In this document: positions 15,700 through 22,050 of the stretch, piece by piece
How the letters are laid out: every line of letters begins with the position of its first letter
How positions within the stretch are numbered: the first letter of the stretch is position 1
From: Acidimicrobiia bacterium
GTDB taxonomy: Bacteria > Actinomycetota > Acidimicrobiia > Acidimicrobiales > Ilumatobacteraceae
Direction: 5' to 3'
DNA: 22,050 nt
NCBI GenBank assembly: GCA_009926705.1
Contig: RFOJ01000003.1
Span: 1 to 22,050 of the forward strand
Made by a program: the position numbers and the translations under genes
Notes under the pieces: model-generated
What the model saw: the letters and a program-made list of their open reading frames with translations, nothing else
Database searches by the model: none
What the model was told of the DNA's origin: nothing

Positions 15700-16579
15700 C
15701 GACCGCGGTCCGGGCATCGCGTTTCGATTCGCCAATCTGATTAGTTCGGTAACGCCTGCGGCAGTGTCGCATGTCGCAGCGTTGTCGTTCGGCGGTCTCG
15801 GTGCGGTTGCGATGCGTCGCGAACGCAAGCTCGTCGAGCGACACCAGCGACGCGTGTCACCCCATCTCTCGACGTTGCAGATGCAGCGAAGGGTCAACGA
15901 CGCTTTCCAGAGCTATTTGCGCTACTACCTCGAGACGTTCCGCATCTCGTCATTGAGTGACGCCGAAATCGACGCTGGCTTCAGCGTGGAGGGCTACAGC
16001 CACATCGAAGAGGCAGCAAAGCTCGGCAAGGGCGTCATTCTTGCATTGCCGCACGTGGGTGGATGGGACTGGGCAGGTCGTTGGCTCGCGCAACGTGGGT
16101 GGAAAGTGAGCGCCGTAGTGGAGAAGTTGGAGTCGAAAGAGGCATTCGAGACGTTCCTCGACGTTCGTCGCGCACTCGGCGTCGAGGTAATCCCGCTTGA
16201 CGATCGCGCTGGCATCGCCGTGCAGGAAGCACTTCGCAACCAGCACATCGTGTGCCTCATGAGCGACCGCGACATCCAGCGCAACGGCGTTGAAGTTGAG
16301 TTCTTCGGCGAGCGCACCACCGTGCCGGCAGGGCCAGCGTTCTTTGCGTTGCGCACCGGTGCACCGTTGATTCCCTGCGCGGTGTACTTCACCCGCCGAG
16401 TTGATGGTCATCACACGGTGGTGCGACCGCCAATTCAGTTCACTCGCGCCGGAGGCTTGCGTGAGGACGTGCAGCGACTTTCGCAGTTGCTCGTCGTCGA
16501 ACTCGAGCAACTCATCAGGCGAGCACCCGAACAGTGGCACGTGTTCACGCCGAATTGGCCGAGCGACCCCGGTTACTGA
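15692..16579 (+). CDS. Lysophospholipid acyltransferase family protein, PatA-like (PIM acyltransferase)
   Basis: 295 residues from ATG at 15692, overlapping the pgsA end by 8 nt; the frame is open further upstream but only within pgsA. It belongs to the LpxL/HtrB group of acyltransferases. The HX4D catalytic motif is HVGGWD (H121, D126), preceded by GKGVILALP; later come LMSDRDIQRNGVEVEFFG, PAGPAFFALRTGAPLIP and EQWHVFTPNW, all usual for the family. In mycobacteria the equivalent gene between pgsA1 and pimA encodes PatA, which acylates the 6-position of the mannose on PIM1/PIM2; that enzyme has Glu where this one has the more widespread Asp. A cytoplasmic-face role in PIM maturation is inferred from context. 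Confidence 0.85.
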   Translation: MPDDRGPGIAFRFANLISSVTPAAVSHVAALSFGGLGAVAMRRERKLVERHQRRVSPHLSTLQMQRRVNDAFQSYLRYYLETFRISSLSDAEIDAGFSVEGYSHIEEAAKLGKGVILALPHVGGWDWAGRWLAQRGWKVSAVVEKLESKEAFETFLDVRRALGVEVIPLDDRAGIAVQEALRNQHIVCLMSDRDIQRNGVEVEFFGERTTVPAGPAFFALRTGAPLIPCAVYFTRRVDGHHTVVRPPIQFTRAGGLREDVQRLSQLLVVELEQLIRRAPEQWHVFTPNWPSDPGY

Positions 16580-16642
16580 GGGACGACCGCGGCTGCTGAC
16601 GAGCAATCCCTGGCGCCGATGAGCGACCCCGGCGTACCCAGC

Positions 16643-17566
16643 TCAGGCGTAGGCGGCGAACAGATTGGCGACGCCCTTTGCCTGGCCACCGTCAATTGCT
16701 GACATCACGGCGACGGGCATCACGCCTGTCGACCACCACGCATCGATGCGCTCGCGCACGTAGGCGGCCGGACCAGAGATCGTGCAATCATCCAACCAAT
16801 CGTCTTGCATCACCGCAGTGAGAGCGTCAGCGAGCTTCTCACGCGGTGCCGAGGCGAGCACCGACTCGAACGCGTCGACTTGCGTGGCATGGCCGACGGC
16901 GCGCCAGTAGTTGCGGTAGTTGGGGAGTGACGCGTACATCACAAGCGTTTTGCGGTTCACGGCGCGGGCTGCCTCGATGTCGTCGCTGATGACGACCGGA
17001 ATCATGTTCGCCATGAAGAACGAGCCCCGCTTGGCCGCAGGAATGCGCGCAACTTGCTTGGGGATTCCGCGTAGTGAGGCATTTGCCCACAGGGCACCGT
17101 CGGCGATCTCGACCGCCAGGTCGAGCATCTTGTCGCGGAGCGTGGCGAGGTAGATCGGCGGGAGAGTGCCGCTGAACTTCTCATTGGCGCGCATGGCAGC
17201 CACGTAATTGCGAACGTCGGAAAGTGGCTTTCCCGTGGTGACGCCGAGTCGCTGGGTGACCGGGCCGTGCGAAACGCCGATTCCAAACGCGAAGCGTCCG
17301 CCCGATACTTCGTGGATGTGCGCAGCAGTGTTGCCGGCTTCGACGGGGTGCGAAAGATAGATGGGTTGGATTGACGTGAAGTACTGCAACGTCTTCGTAC
17401 TGTGTGCGAGCGAAGTGCACAACGGCATTGCCGCACCGAGACTCGGGCACGCAACGTGAGTGAAGCCGCGCTGCTCTGCCTCAGCGGCAAGTTGCAGCAC
17501 GCCGACGCGACGCGTGGCTGATGCGACGAGCGAAATTGCAGGTAACTGGTGTGTCGTATCTGGCAT
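16643..17566 (-). CDS. LLM-class F420-dependent oxidoreductase
   Basis: 307 residues from ATG at 17566-17564. It shows the luciferase-like TIM-barrel pattern of the F420 group: QLAAEAEQRGFTHVACPSLG near the start, YFTSIQPIYLSHPVEAGNTA, SGGRFAFGIGVSHGPV (the motif that contacts the deazaflavin phosphate), then PIYLATLRDKMLDLAVEIADG and, near the C-terminus, GPAAYVRERIDAWWSTGV. Cofactor F420 is a family-level inference, supported by npdG in the same window; FMN use is possible. The substrate is unknown. The gene is inverted relative to its neighbours and sits between the PatA-like gene and pimA, where mycobacteria have nothing, so it is an insertion into the PIM cluster. No hydrophobic segment or signal peptide is visible. 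Confidence 0.87.
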   Translation of the reverse strand: MPDTTHQLPAISLVASATRRVGVLQLAAEAEQRGFTHVACPSLGAAMPLCTSLAHSTKTLQYFTSIQPIYLSHPVEAGNTAAHIHEVSGGRFAFGIGVSHGPVTQRLGVTTGKPLSDVRNYVAAMRANEKFSGTLPPIYLATLRDKMLDLAVEIADGALWANASLRGIPKQVARIPAAKRGSFFMANMIPVVISDDIEAARAVNRKTLVMYASLPNYRNYWRAVGHATQVDAFESVLASAPREKLADALTAVMQDDWLDDCTISGPAAYVRERIDAWWSTGVMPVAVMSAIDGGQAKGVANLFAAYA

Positions 17567-17593
17567 GGGTGTCCCGTCTCGGTGTCGTGTCGC

Positions 17594-17601
17594 CTACCGT
17601 A
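17594..17601. promoter_or_regulatory. Symmetric TACCGTA element between LLM oxidoreductase and pimA
   Basis: TACCGT (17595-17600) on the plus strand and TACGGT (17601-17596) on the minus strand both fit a -10 box. Transcription start would be about 42 nt before the pimA ATG and about 22 nt before the oxidoreductase ATG. On the minus strand the 8-mer TACGGTAG is identical to the npdG-directed one at 9245-9252. Confidence 0.4.
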
Positions 17602-17648
17602 CCGTGAGGGGGGTGGAGACGCCCCCGTCCGCGCGTCGGCGCGATGCG

Positions 17649-18941
17649 ATGTTGCGCGTGGCGATGGTGAGCCCGTACAGCCTCACGATTCCAGGTGGTG
17701 TGCAGCACCAGGTGCTCGGGCTCGCACGCGAGATGCGTCGCATGGGTCACGAGGTGCGCGTGCTGGGCCCGTGCGACGGGCCGCCACCCGAACCGTTCGT
17801 CACTCCGCTCGGCAACAGCCTTCCCGCTGCTGCCAACGGCTCGATGGTGCCGCTCGCGCCAGACCCATCGGCGGCGTTGCGAACGCTGCGTGCCCTGAAT
17901 GACGAAGCCTTTGACATTCTGCACTTGCACGAGCCGATGGCTCCGGGGCCGACGGTGGCTGCTCTCATGCTGCGCATCGCCCCGATGGTGGGCACCTTTC
18001 ACGCATCGGGAGAAGTGGCGTGGTACCGGCGCGTGCGCAAGGGCCTCGAGTGGCTCGGAAAGCACCTCGACCATCGCGTCGCTGTATCGGAGTCTGCGAA
18101 GGAGATGGCTCGGCGCCACATCGGAGGGTCGTTTGAGATTCTCTTCAACGGCATCGACATAGAGACCTATCGAAAACCTGGCGCGGTGCGCGAGTCGTCG
18201 CCGACGATTTTCTTCTGCGGGCGTCACGAGCCGCGCAAAGGTCTCGAAGTGCTGCTCGACGCGTTCCTGCTGCTGCCTGACAACTTTCGACTCTGGGTGG
18301 CCTCCGACGGTGCGCGCATCGACGAACTGCGCAAGCGTTACAGCCGAGACGCGAGCGTGGCCGCGCGAATCGAATGGCTCGGTCAGATCAGCGAACCCGA
18401 CAAACTCGATCGTCTGGCGCGATGCTCGGTGTTCAGCGCGCCGTCGTTGGGCGGAGAGTCGTTCGGGTTGGTGTTGCTCGAAGCAATGGCGGCACGCACG
18501 CCAGTGGTCGCAAGCGACATCGACGGCTATCGAAACGTCGTGACCAACGACGTGAACGGTGTCTTGGTGCCGGCAGGCGACGCCGCTGCACTCGCGCACG
18601 CGATCCGACAGGTGACGAGCGACGCGACGCTTGCAGCGCGACTCGTCGTCGGCGGCGATGAGCGTGCCGAGCACATGTCGATGCGCAAGCTTGCCGAGCG
18701 CTACCTGGAGATCTATCGCGACGTACTGACAGCAGAAGCAGAGGAGCGCATCGTCGTGCAGCCGAGCGCGATGGTGCGCTATTTCGAGGATCGACTGTTG
18801 CGGCGTCCGCGCTTGGCGAAGTTCTCTCAGTCGGTCGTCGACACGGTCACCGAGACAGTCAATGACACGGTGGCTGCGTTGCGCGACAGGTCACAGCAGC
18901 TGCGCGAACGTGTCGGCAGAGATCGCGTAGACGAGGAGTAA
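17649..18941 (+). CDS. pimA: Phosphatidylinositol alpha-mannosyltransferase, PimA-like GT4 glycosyltransferase
   Basis: 430 residues from ATG at 17649, chosen because MLRVAMVSPYSLTIPGGVQ matches the PimA N-terminus; in-frame GTGs at 17604 and 17613 would add 12-15 residues. It is a GT-B fold enzyme of family GT4. Features seen: GGVQ near the start (16-19), HLHEP (92-96), TFHAS with H118 at the same number as the mycobacterial PimA histidine, GRHEPRKG (191-198, R196 and K197), and GGESFG (268-273) with the nucleotide-sugar glutamate E270. PimA moves mannose from GDP-mannose to phosphatidylinositol on the inner membrane face. Residues from about 365 on form an extra 65-residue amphipathic, coiled tail not found in the 378-residue M. 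tuberculosis protein. Function is inferred from sequence plus pgsA/acyltransferase context. Confidence 0.87.
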   Translation: MLRVAMVSPYSLTIPGGVQHQVLGLAREMRRMGHEVRVLGPCDGPPPEPFVTPLGNSLPAAANGSMVPLAPDPSAALRTLRALNDEAFDILHLHEPMAPGPTVAALMLRIAPMVGTFHASGEVAWYRRVRKGLEWLGKHLDHRVAVSESAKEMARRHIGGSFEILFNGIDIETYRKPGAVRESSPTIFFCGRHEPRKGLEVLLDAFLLLPDNFRLWVASDGARIDELRKRYSRDASVAARIEWLGQISEPDKLDRLARCSVFSAPSLGGESFGLVLLEAMAARTPVVASDIDGYRNVVTNDVNGVLVPAGDAAALAHAIRQVTSDATLAARLVVGGDERAEHMSMRKLAERYLEIYRDVLTAEAEERIVVQPSAMVRYFEDRLLRRPRLAKFSQSVVDTVTETVNDTVAALRDRSQQLRERVGRDRVDEE

Positions 18942-18944
18942 GAT
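18939..18944 (+). promoter_or_regulatory. -10 box of a likely leaderless lemA transcript
   Basis: TAAGAT fits TANNNT and ends 8 nt before the lemA ATG at 18953. Its first three bases are the pimA stop codon. A GAGGAG at 18933-18938 is 14 nt from the ATG, too far for a normal ribosome binding site. Confidence 0.5.
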
Positions 18945-18952
18945 TTTTTGCT

Positions 18953-19507
18953 ATGAATCCGGTCTGGATCGTGCTCATCGTCATCGCGCTACTCGCGGTG
19001 TGGGTGGTCTTCTCGTACAACCGGCTCGTCAGCCGCCGCAACGAGGTTGACAACGCCTGGGCGCAGATCGACGTGCAGTTGAAGCGCCGACTCGACCTCA
19101 TCCCTAACCTCGTCGAAACGGTCAAGGGTTACGCAGCGTTCGAAAAGAGTGCGCTCGAAGCGGTGATCGATGCCCGTGCCAAGTCGATGGCCGCAGCCCC
19201 GACGCCCGCCGCACAGGGGCAGGCCGACACCGGCCTCACTGGTGCATTGCGACAGCTCTTCGCGCTCTCAGAGGCGTACCCCGACCTCAAGGCCAATACG
19301 AACTTTCTCGCGCTGCAAGAAGAGCTGCAGAACACCGAGAGTCGCATCGCCTACGCGCGCCAGTTTTACAACGATGCCGTCGAGCGCTACAACAACACGA
19401 CGCAGTCGTTCCCCGGTGTCATCTTCGCGAAGTCGTTTAACTTCGCCGACCGTGAATTCTTCGAGGCCGAGGCGGCCGCAGCAAATCCGCCGTCGGTGAA
19501 GTTCTGA
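18953..19507 (+). CDS. lemA: LemA family membrane protein
   Basis: 184 residues. One N-terminal transmembrane helix (about 3-22, PVWIVLIVIALLAVWVVF) is followed by the family's signature YNRLVSRRNEVDNAWAQIDV and QLKRRLDLIPNLVETVKGYA. The remainder is a long helical bundle, ending in a YNDAVERYNN segment and SFPGVIFAKSFNF, both conserved. The short C-terminal Ala/Pro tail is variable. LemA proteins have no assigned enzymatic activity; in many genomes they are next to HtpX-type or TPM-domain proteins, as here with htpX, suggesting a membrane-stress or proteolysis partnership (inference). The stop overlaps the proposed htpX start in CTGA. Confidence 0.93.
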   Translation: MNPVWIVLIVIALLAVWVVFSYNRLVSRRNEVDNAWAQIDVQLKRRLDLIPNLVETVKGYAAFEKSALEAVIDARAKSMAAAPTPAAQGQADTGLTGALRQLFALSEAYPDLKANTNFLALQEELQNTESRIAYARQFYNDAVERYNNTTQSFPGVIFAKSFNFADREFFEAEAAAANPPSVKF

Positions 19508-20409
19508 ACGACCTCATCGCGGCCAACAAGCGCCGCTCCTACGCGCTCATTGCGGGCTTCATCGCCGTTCTCGTCCTCGTCGGCATGGCGGTCGGTGCGC
19601 TCTACGGCAACGGCACGCTCGGCACCATCATCGCCCTGATCTTCTCCGGTGTCACTGCATTTGTCTCGTACTGGAAGTCGGATGCAATTGCGCTTCGCAT
19701 GAGCCGTGCCGTGCCGGCCGACCCGATCGTCTACAAGCGGCTGCACAACTTGGTGGAAGGTCTTTGCATCGCCGGCGGTTTGCCCAAGCCCCGCATTTAC
19801 GTGATTAACGATCCGGCACCCAACGCGTTCGCGACGGGACGAAACCCGAAGAACGCTGCTGTCGCCGTGACGACGGGACTGCTTGAGAAGATGAACCGCG
19901 TCGAATTGGAAGGGGTCGTCGCGCACGAATTGTCGCACATCAAGAACTACGACATCCTTGTCATGACGCTCGCCGTCACGCTCGTCGGCGCCGTCGCATT
20001 GCTCACCGACTTGGCATTGCGCATGATGTGGTGGAACGGCGGGCGAGTGCACCGTTCAGGAGACCGCAGCGACCGAGGGAATCCGTTTGCATTTTTCGGC
20101 ATCATCCTCCTCATCGTCGCACCGCTCCTTGCACGCGCGATGCAGGCGGCAGTGAGCCGTCGACGAGAAACCCTGGCCGACGTTTCCGCGGTGCAGCTGA
20201 CCCGCTACCCGCCGGGGCTCATCTCAGCCTTGGAGAAACTGCAGGCCGACAGCACCGTGACACATTCCGCATCCATGGCCACGGCACATATGTGGATTGA
20301 GCAGCCTTTGTCGGGGGTGAATGACACAGGTCGGCTCGGGTTTTTCCATAAACTCTTCAATACCCACCCCCCGCTCGCCGATCGCATCGCGCTTCTGCGA
20401 GAAATCTGA
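19504..20409 (+). CDS. htpX: M48 family zinc metalloprotease HtpX, apparent CTG start
   Basis: 301 residues from CTG at 19504. Between the in-frame stop at 19453-19455 and the ATG at 19585 there is no ATG, GTG or TTG. Reading from CTG gives (M)NDLIAANKRRSYALI, the normal HtpX N-terminus with its first membrane helix (about 12-33); an ATG 19585 start would remove most of that helix. The catalytic HELSH is at 141-145 (H141, E142, H145) and the third zinc ligand is probably E222 in RRRETLAD. Two further hydrophobic segments lie at about 150-170 and 195-212. HtpX degrades damaged membrane proteins with its active site on the cytoplasmic side. The CTGA overlap with lemA implies coupling to it. An ATT at 19456 is a less likely start. 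Confidence 0.9.
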   Translation: MNDLIAANKRRSYALIAGFIAVLVLVGMAVGALYGNGTLGTIIALIFSGVTAFVSYWKSDAIALRMSRAVPADPIVYKRLHNLVEGLCIAGGLPKPRIYVINDPAPNAFATGRNPKNAAVAVTTGLLEKMNRVELEGVVAHELSHIKNYDILVMTLAVTLVGAVALLTDLALRMMWWNGGRVHRSGDRSDRGNPFAFFGIILLIVAPLLARAMQAAVSRRRETLADVSAVQLTRYPPGLISALEKLQADSTVTHSASMATAHMWIEQPLSGVNDTGRLGFFHKLFNTHPPLADRIALLREI

Positions 20410-20412
20410 GTC

Positions 20413-20419
20413 AAAGGAG
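20413..20419 (+). promoter_or_regulatory. Strong Shine-Dalgarno for the DUF3048 gene
   Basis: AAAGGAG ends 5 nt before GTG 20425 and fixes that start. It is the clearest ribosome binding site in the window, in contrast to the many genes without one. It lies 4 nt after the htpX stop, consistent with co-transcription. Confidence 0.7.
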
Positions 20420-20424
20420 ACCCA

Positions 20425-21504
20425 GTGTCGAAGAAGTCCCCGACATCGCGCCGAATCCTCATTGCTGCGGGAATTGCGGGCCTCATGGTGCTCGCGGCCT
20501 GCGGCGGCGGATCGAGCGAATCCGCGAGCGAAGACACCGTGGCGCCAACCACCACCGTCGAGCCCGAGCCGACCACCACGACCACGACGCTTCCGCCGAT
20601 CCTCGCCCCGCTCACGGGTCTGCCGGTCGAGGCAGAGATCACGCGTCCGGCTCTCGTCGCCAAGATCGACAACCACCCGAAGGCGCGCCCGCAGTGGGGT
20701 CTTAACCAAGCCGACATCGTGTTTGAAGAAAACGTGGAGATGTTGACGCGTTTCGCGGCGGTCTTCCACACCAATGGCAGCGACCCGGTGGGCCCAATTC
20801 GCAGCGGTCGCCAGCAGGACATCGACCTGCTCGAGCCGCTCAACAAGCCGCTGTTCGTGTGGAGCGGAGGCAATGCGCAAGTCACGAAGTTGATCCGCGA
20901 GTCGACGATGATCGACTTGAGTCATTCGGCGGCCAACGAAGCAGGCGGTTACCGCCGGGAGAGCTCGAGAGTAGCGCCGCACAACTTGCTCGCTGAGACG
21001 AGCAAGTTGTGGACGCTCGCCCCCGAGGGCGCCACGCCACCGCCACCGCAGTTCCAGTACCGAGCTGCAGCCGAAGCGATCCCGTCGACGGCGCGTGAGA
21101 CCGGCGGCGTCAAGCTGTCGATGGACGGCGTGCGCGTGTTGTGGGAGTGGAGCACCGAGTTCAGCCGCTTCGTGCGTTCGCAAGACGACAAGCCGCACGT
21201 CGACGTCGAAGAGGTTCGAATCAGCGCCGCCAACGTGGTCGTGTTGTTCGTGCAGTACGGCAAGAGCGGGTACAGCCCCATCGCGAAGACCAAGGGTTCA
21301 GGCGAGGCGTGGGTGTTCACGGCCGGCAAGTTGTTCCAGGGCACCTGGGAACGACTCGAAGCCAGCGACACCTTCACGCTGAAAGACACCGCCGGCAATG
21401 TCATCAAGCTCACCCCGGGCAACACCTGGGTGGAGCTGCCGCGAATCGGCAAGGGTCTGGCATTCTTGCCGGGCACTCCGCCGGATTCGTTCAAGTACCC
21501 GTGA
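20425..21504 (+). CDS. DUF3048 domain-containing lipoprotein (YerB-like)
   Basis: 359 residues from GTG at 20425. The N-terminus is a lipoprotein signal: basic SKKSPTSRR, a hydrophobic core (about 11-23), and the lipobox LAAC with the acylated Cys at 26, followed by GGGSS. A Thr/Pro-rich linker (about 36-58, including TTTTTT) leads to the DUF3048 region: APLTGLPVEAEITRPALVAKIDNHPKARPQ, NQADIVFEENVE, and VGPIRSGRQQDIDLLEPLN, all characteristic. The second half contains YRAAAEAIPST and a closing GNTWVELPRIGKG, the usual C-terminal subdomain. The protein should sit on the outer face of the membrane. Its function is not established in the family; a cell-wall link is sometimes assumed. It follows htpX by 15 nt and may share its transcript. 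Confidence 0.88.
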   Translation: MSKKSPTSRRILIAAGIAGLMVLAACGGGSSESASEDTVAPTTTVEPEPTTTTTTLPPILAPLTGLPVEAEITRPALVAKIDNHPKARPQWGLNQADIVFEENVEMLTRFAAVFHTNGSDPVGPIRSGRQQDIDLLEPLNKPLFVWSGGNAQVTKLIRESTMIDLSHSAANEAGGYRRESSRVAPHNLLAETSKLWTLAPEGATPPPPQFQYRAAAEAIPSTARETGGVKLSMDGVRVLWEWSTEFSRFVRSQDDKPHVDVEEVRISAANVVVLFVQYGKSGYSPIAKTKGSGEAWVFTAGKLFQGTWERLEASDTFTLKDTAGNVIKLTPGNTWVELPRIGKGLAFLPGTPPDSFKYP

Positions 21505-21528
21505 TCCTGGGCAAGCGCCTGTGATCGC

Positions 21529-21545
21529 ACGCCCTCAGCGGGCGT
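21529..21545 (+). terminator. Hairpin terminator candidate after the DUF3048 gene
   Basis: ACGCCC (21529-21534) and GGGCGT (21540-21545) form a perfect 6-bp GC-rich stem with a 5-nt loop, 24 nt after the stop. There is no T-tract. The next gene has its own -10 box, so termination here is plausible. Confidence 0.4.
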
Positions 21546-21610
21546 CGGCGTGCCATCGAGCACAACTACCGTCGCAGTTGCTGCGTCGCTCGCGCAAGAT
21601 GCCAAATCGG

Positions 21611-21616
21611 TAGCCT
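21611..21616 (+). promoter_or_regulatory. -10 box of a likely leaderless pdxS transcript
   Basis: TAGCCT fits TANNNT and ends 9 nt before the pdxS ATG at 21626. No Shine-Dalgarno is present in the gap, and no convincing -35 is seen. Confidence 0.45.
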
Positions 21617-21625
21617 TTGAACACC

Positions 21626-22050
21626 ATGGCAAAAGCTGAAAAAGCACAGTCTGACAAGACCACAGGCTCCATGCGCGTGCAGCGCGGACTGGCAGAGATG
21701 CTGAAGGGCGGCGTCATCATGGACGTCGTCACCCCTGAGCAGGCCAAGATCGCCGAAGACGCGGGCGCCGTCGCCGTGATGGCGCTCGAGCGCGTGCCGG
21801 CCGACATTCGTCGCGACGGTGGTGTGGCCCGCATGAGTGACCCCGAGATGATCGAGGGCATCAAAGCGGCAGTCTCCATCCCGGTGATGGCAAAGGCCCG
21901 CATCGGCCACTTCGTCGAAGCACAGGTGCTCGAAGCGCTCGGCGTCGACTTCATCGACGAAAGCGAAGTGCTCACTCCGGCTGATGAAGCACATCACATC
22001 GACAAACTGAAGTTCACGGTGCCGTTCGTGTGCGGCGCGACCAACCTCGG
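21626..22050 (+). CDS. pdxS: Pyridoxal 5'-phosphate synthase subunit PdxS, 3'-truncated by window edge
   Basis: 141 complete codons are visible before the window ends. The protein is highly conserved: [20 protein letters not shown] with the substrate-binding Asp (D33), then [37 protein letters not shown] with K90 equivalent to the Lys that forms the first Schiff base, and [15 protein letters not shown]. PdxS is the lyase part of the DXP-independent vitamin B6 pathway; it condenses ribose 5-phosphate and glyceraldehyde 3-phosphate with ammonia supplied by PdxT. PdxT should follow outside the window, as it does in most actinobacteria. In M. tuberculosis pdxS also lies just downstream of the pimA cluster, another match of gene order. 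Confidence 0.97.
   Translation, partial: MAKAEKAQSDKTTGSMRVQRGLAEMLKGGVIMDVVTPEQAKIAEDAGAVAVMALERVPADIRRDGGVARMSDPEMIEGIKAAVSIPVMAKARIGHFVEAQVLEALGVDFIDESEVLTPADEAHHIDKLKFTVPFVCGATNL

Noticed and set aside
17481..18674. A 397-codon minus-strand open frame across pimA
   Set aside because: Spans two real genes and their promoter region; His/Arg-rich nonsense composition.
20536..20590. Short ACC/ACG repeat as a tandem-repeat element
   Set aside because: It simply encodes the Thr/Pro-rich linker of the lipoprotein.
20224..21198. A 324-codon minus-strand open frame over htpX and the DUF3048 gene
   Set aside because: Crosses the boundary of two well supported plus-strand genes and has no motif.
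1..22050. Mobile element, prophage, CRISPR or defence island
   Set aside because: No transposase, integrase, repeat array or toxin-antitoxin pair; gene order and base composition look like core chromosome throughout.

Overview
The window is a gene-dense stretch of chromosome of roughly 60% GC (judged by eye), with nineteen protein genes and no rRNA, tRNA, CRISPR array, insertion sequence or prophage. Gene content points to a high-GC actinobacterium outside the classic mycobacterial/streptomycete groups, most likely an Acidimicrobiia-type lineage. The class is an inference. The supporting markers are seen directly: a bacterial proteasome activator (Bpa), a mycothiol ligase (MshC), two F420-linked enzymes, an InhA-like enoyl reductase, and a phosphatidylinositol-mannoside (PIM) locus in the same order as around M. 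tuberculosis thrS-pimA.

Layout. Positions 1-858 hold the 3' part of an alkaline-phosphatase-superfamily enzyme. Then come bpa (958-1464) and the replicative polymerase dnaE (1540-5049), an unrecognised GNAT-like protein (5109-5762) and a nitroreductase (5776-6405). Convergent to these, on the minus strand, is a fabI-yyaL pair (9239 down to 6472). fabI is divergent from an F420-dependent NADP reductase (9258-9926), which runs into mshC and plsC. Next is the lipid block: thrS, a HIT-family AP4A-type enzyme, a small two-helix membrane protein of unknown function, pgsA, a PatA-like acyltransferase, then pimA. A minus-strand LLM F420 oxidoreductase (16643-17566) is inserted just before pimA. The window closes with lemA-htpX, a DUF3048 lipoprotein, and the 5' part of pdxS.

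How the genes work together. pgsA, the PatA-like acyltransferase and pimA would make phosphatidylinositol phosphate and mannosylate and acylate it. plsC supplies phosphatidic acid precursor and fabI elongated acyl chains, so much of the window serves the cell envelope. mshC and the F420 reductase both serve low-potential/thiol redox. LemA and HtpX form a membrane-proteostasis pair.

Expression signals are the most distinctive part. Six genes (fabI, npdG, thrS, pgsA, lemA, pdxS) have a TANNNT hexamer 6-9 nt upstream of the start codon, the pattern of leaderless transcription. Both divergent intergenic regions carry a symmetric TANNNTA element that could serve as overlapping -10 boxes on both strands. 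Two genes (htpX, probably mshC) appear to start at CTG inside a CTGA stop-start overlap. I see no strong evidence for a wholly new system. The uncharacterised genes most worth attention are the two-helix protein inside the PIM operon and the 217-residue GNAT-like protein.
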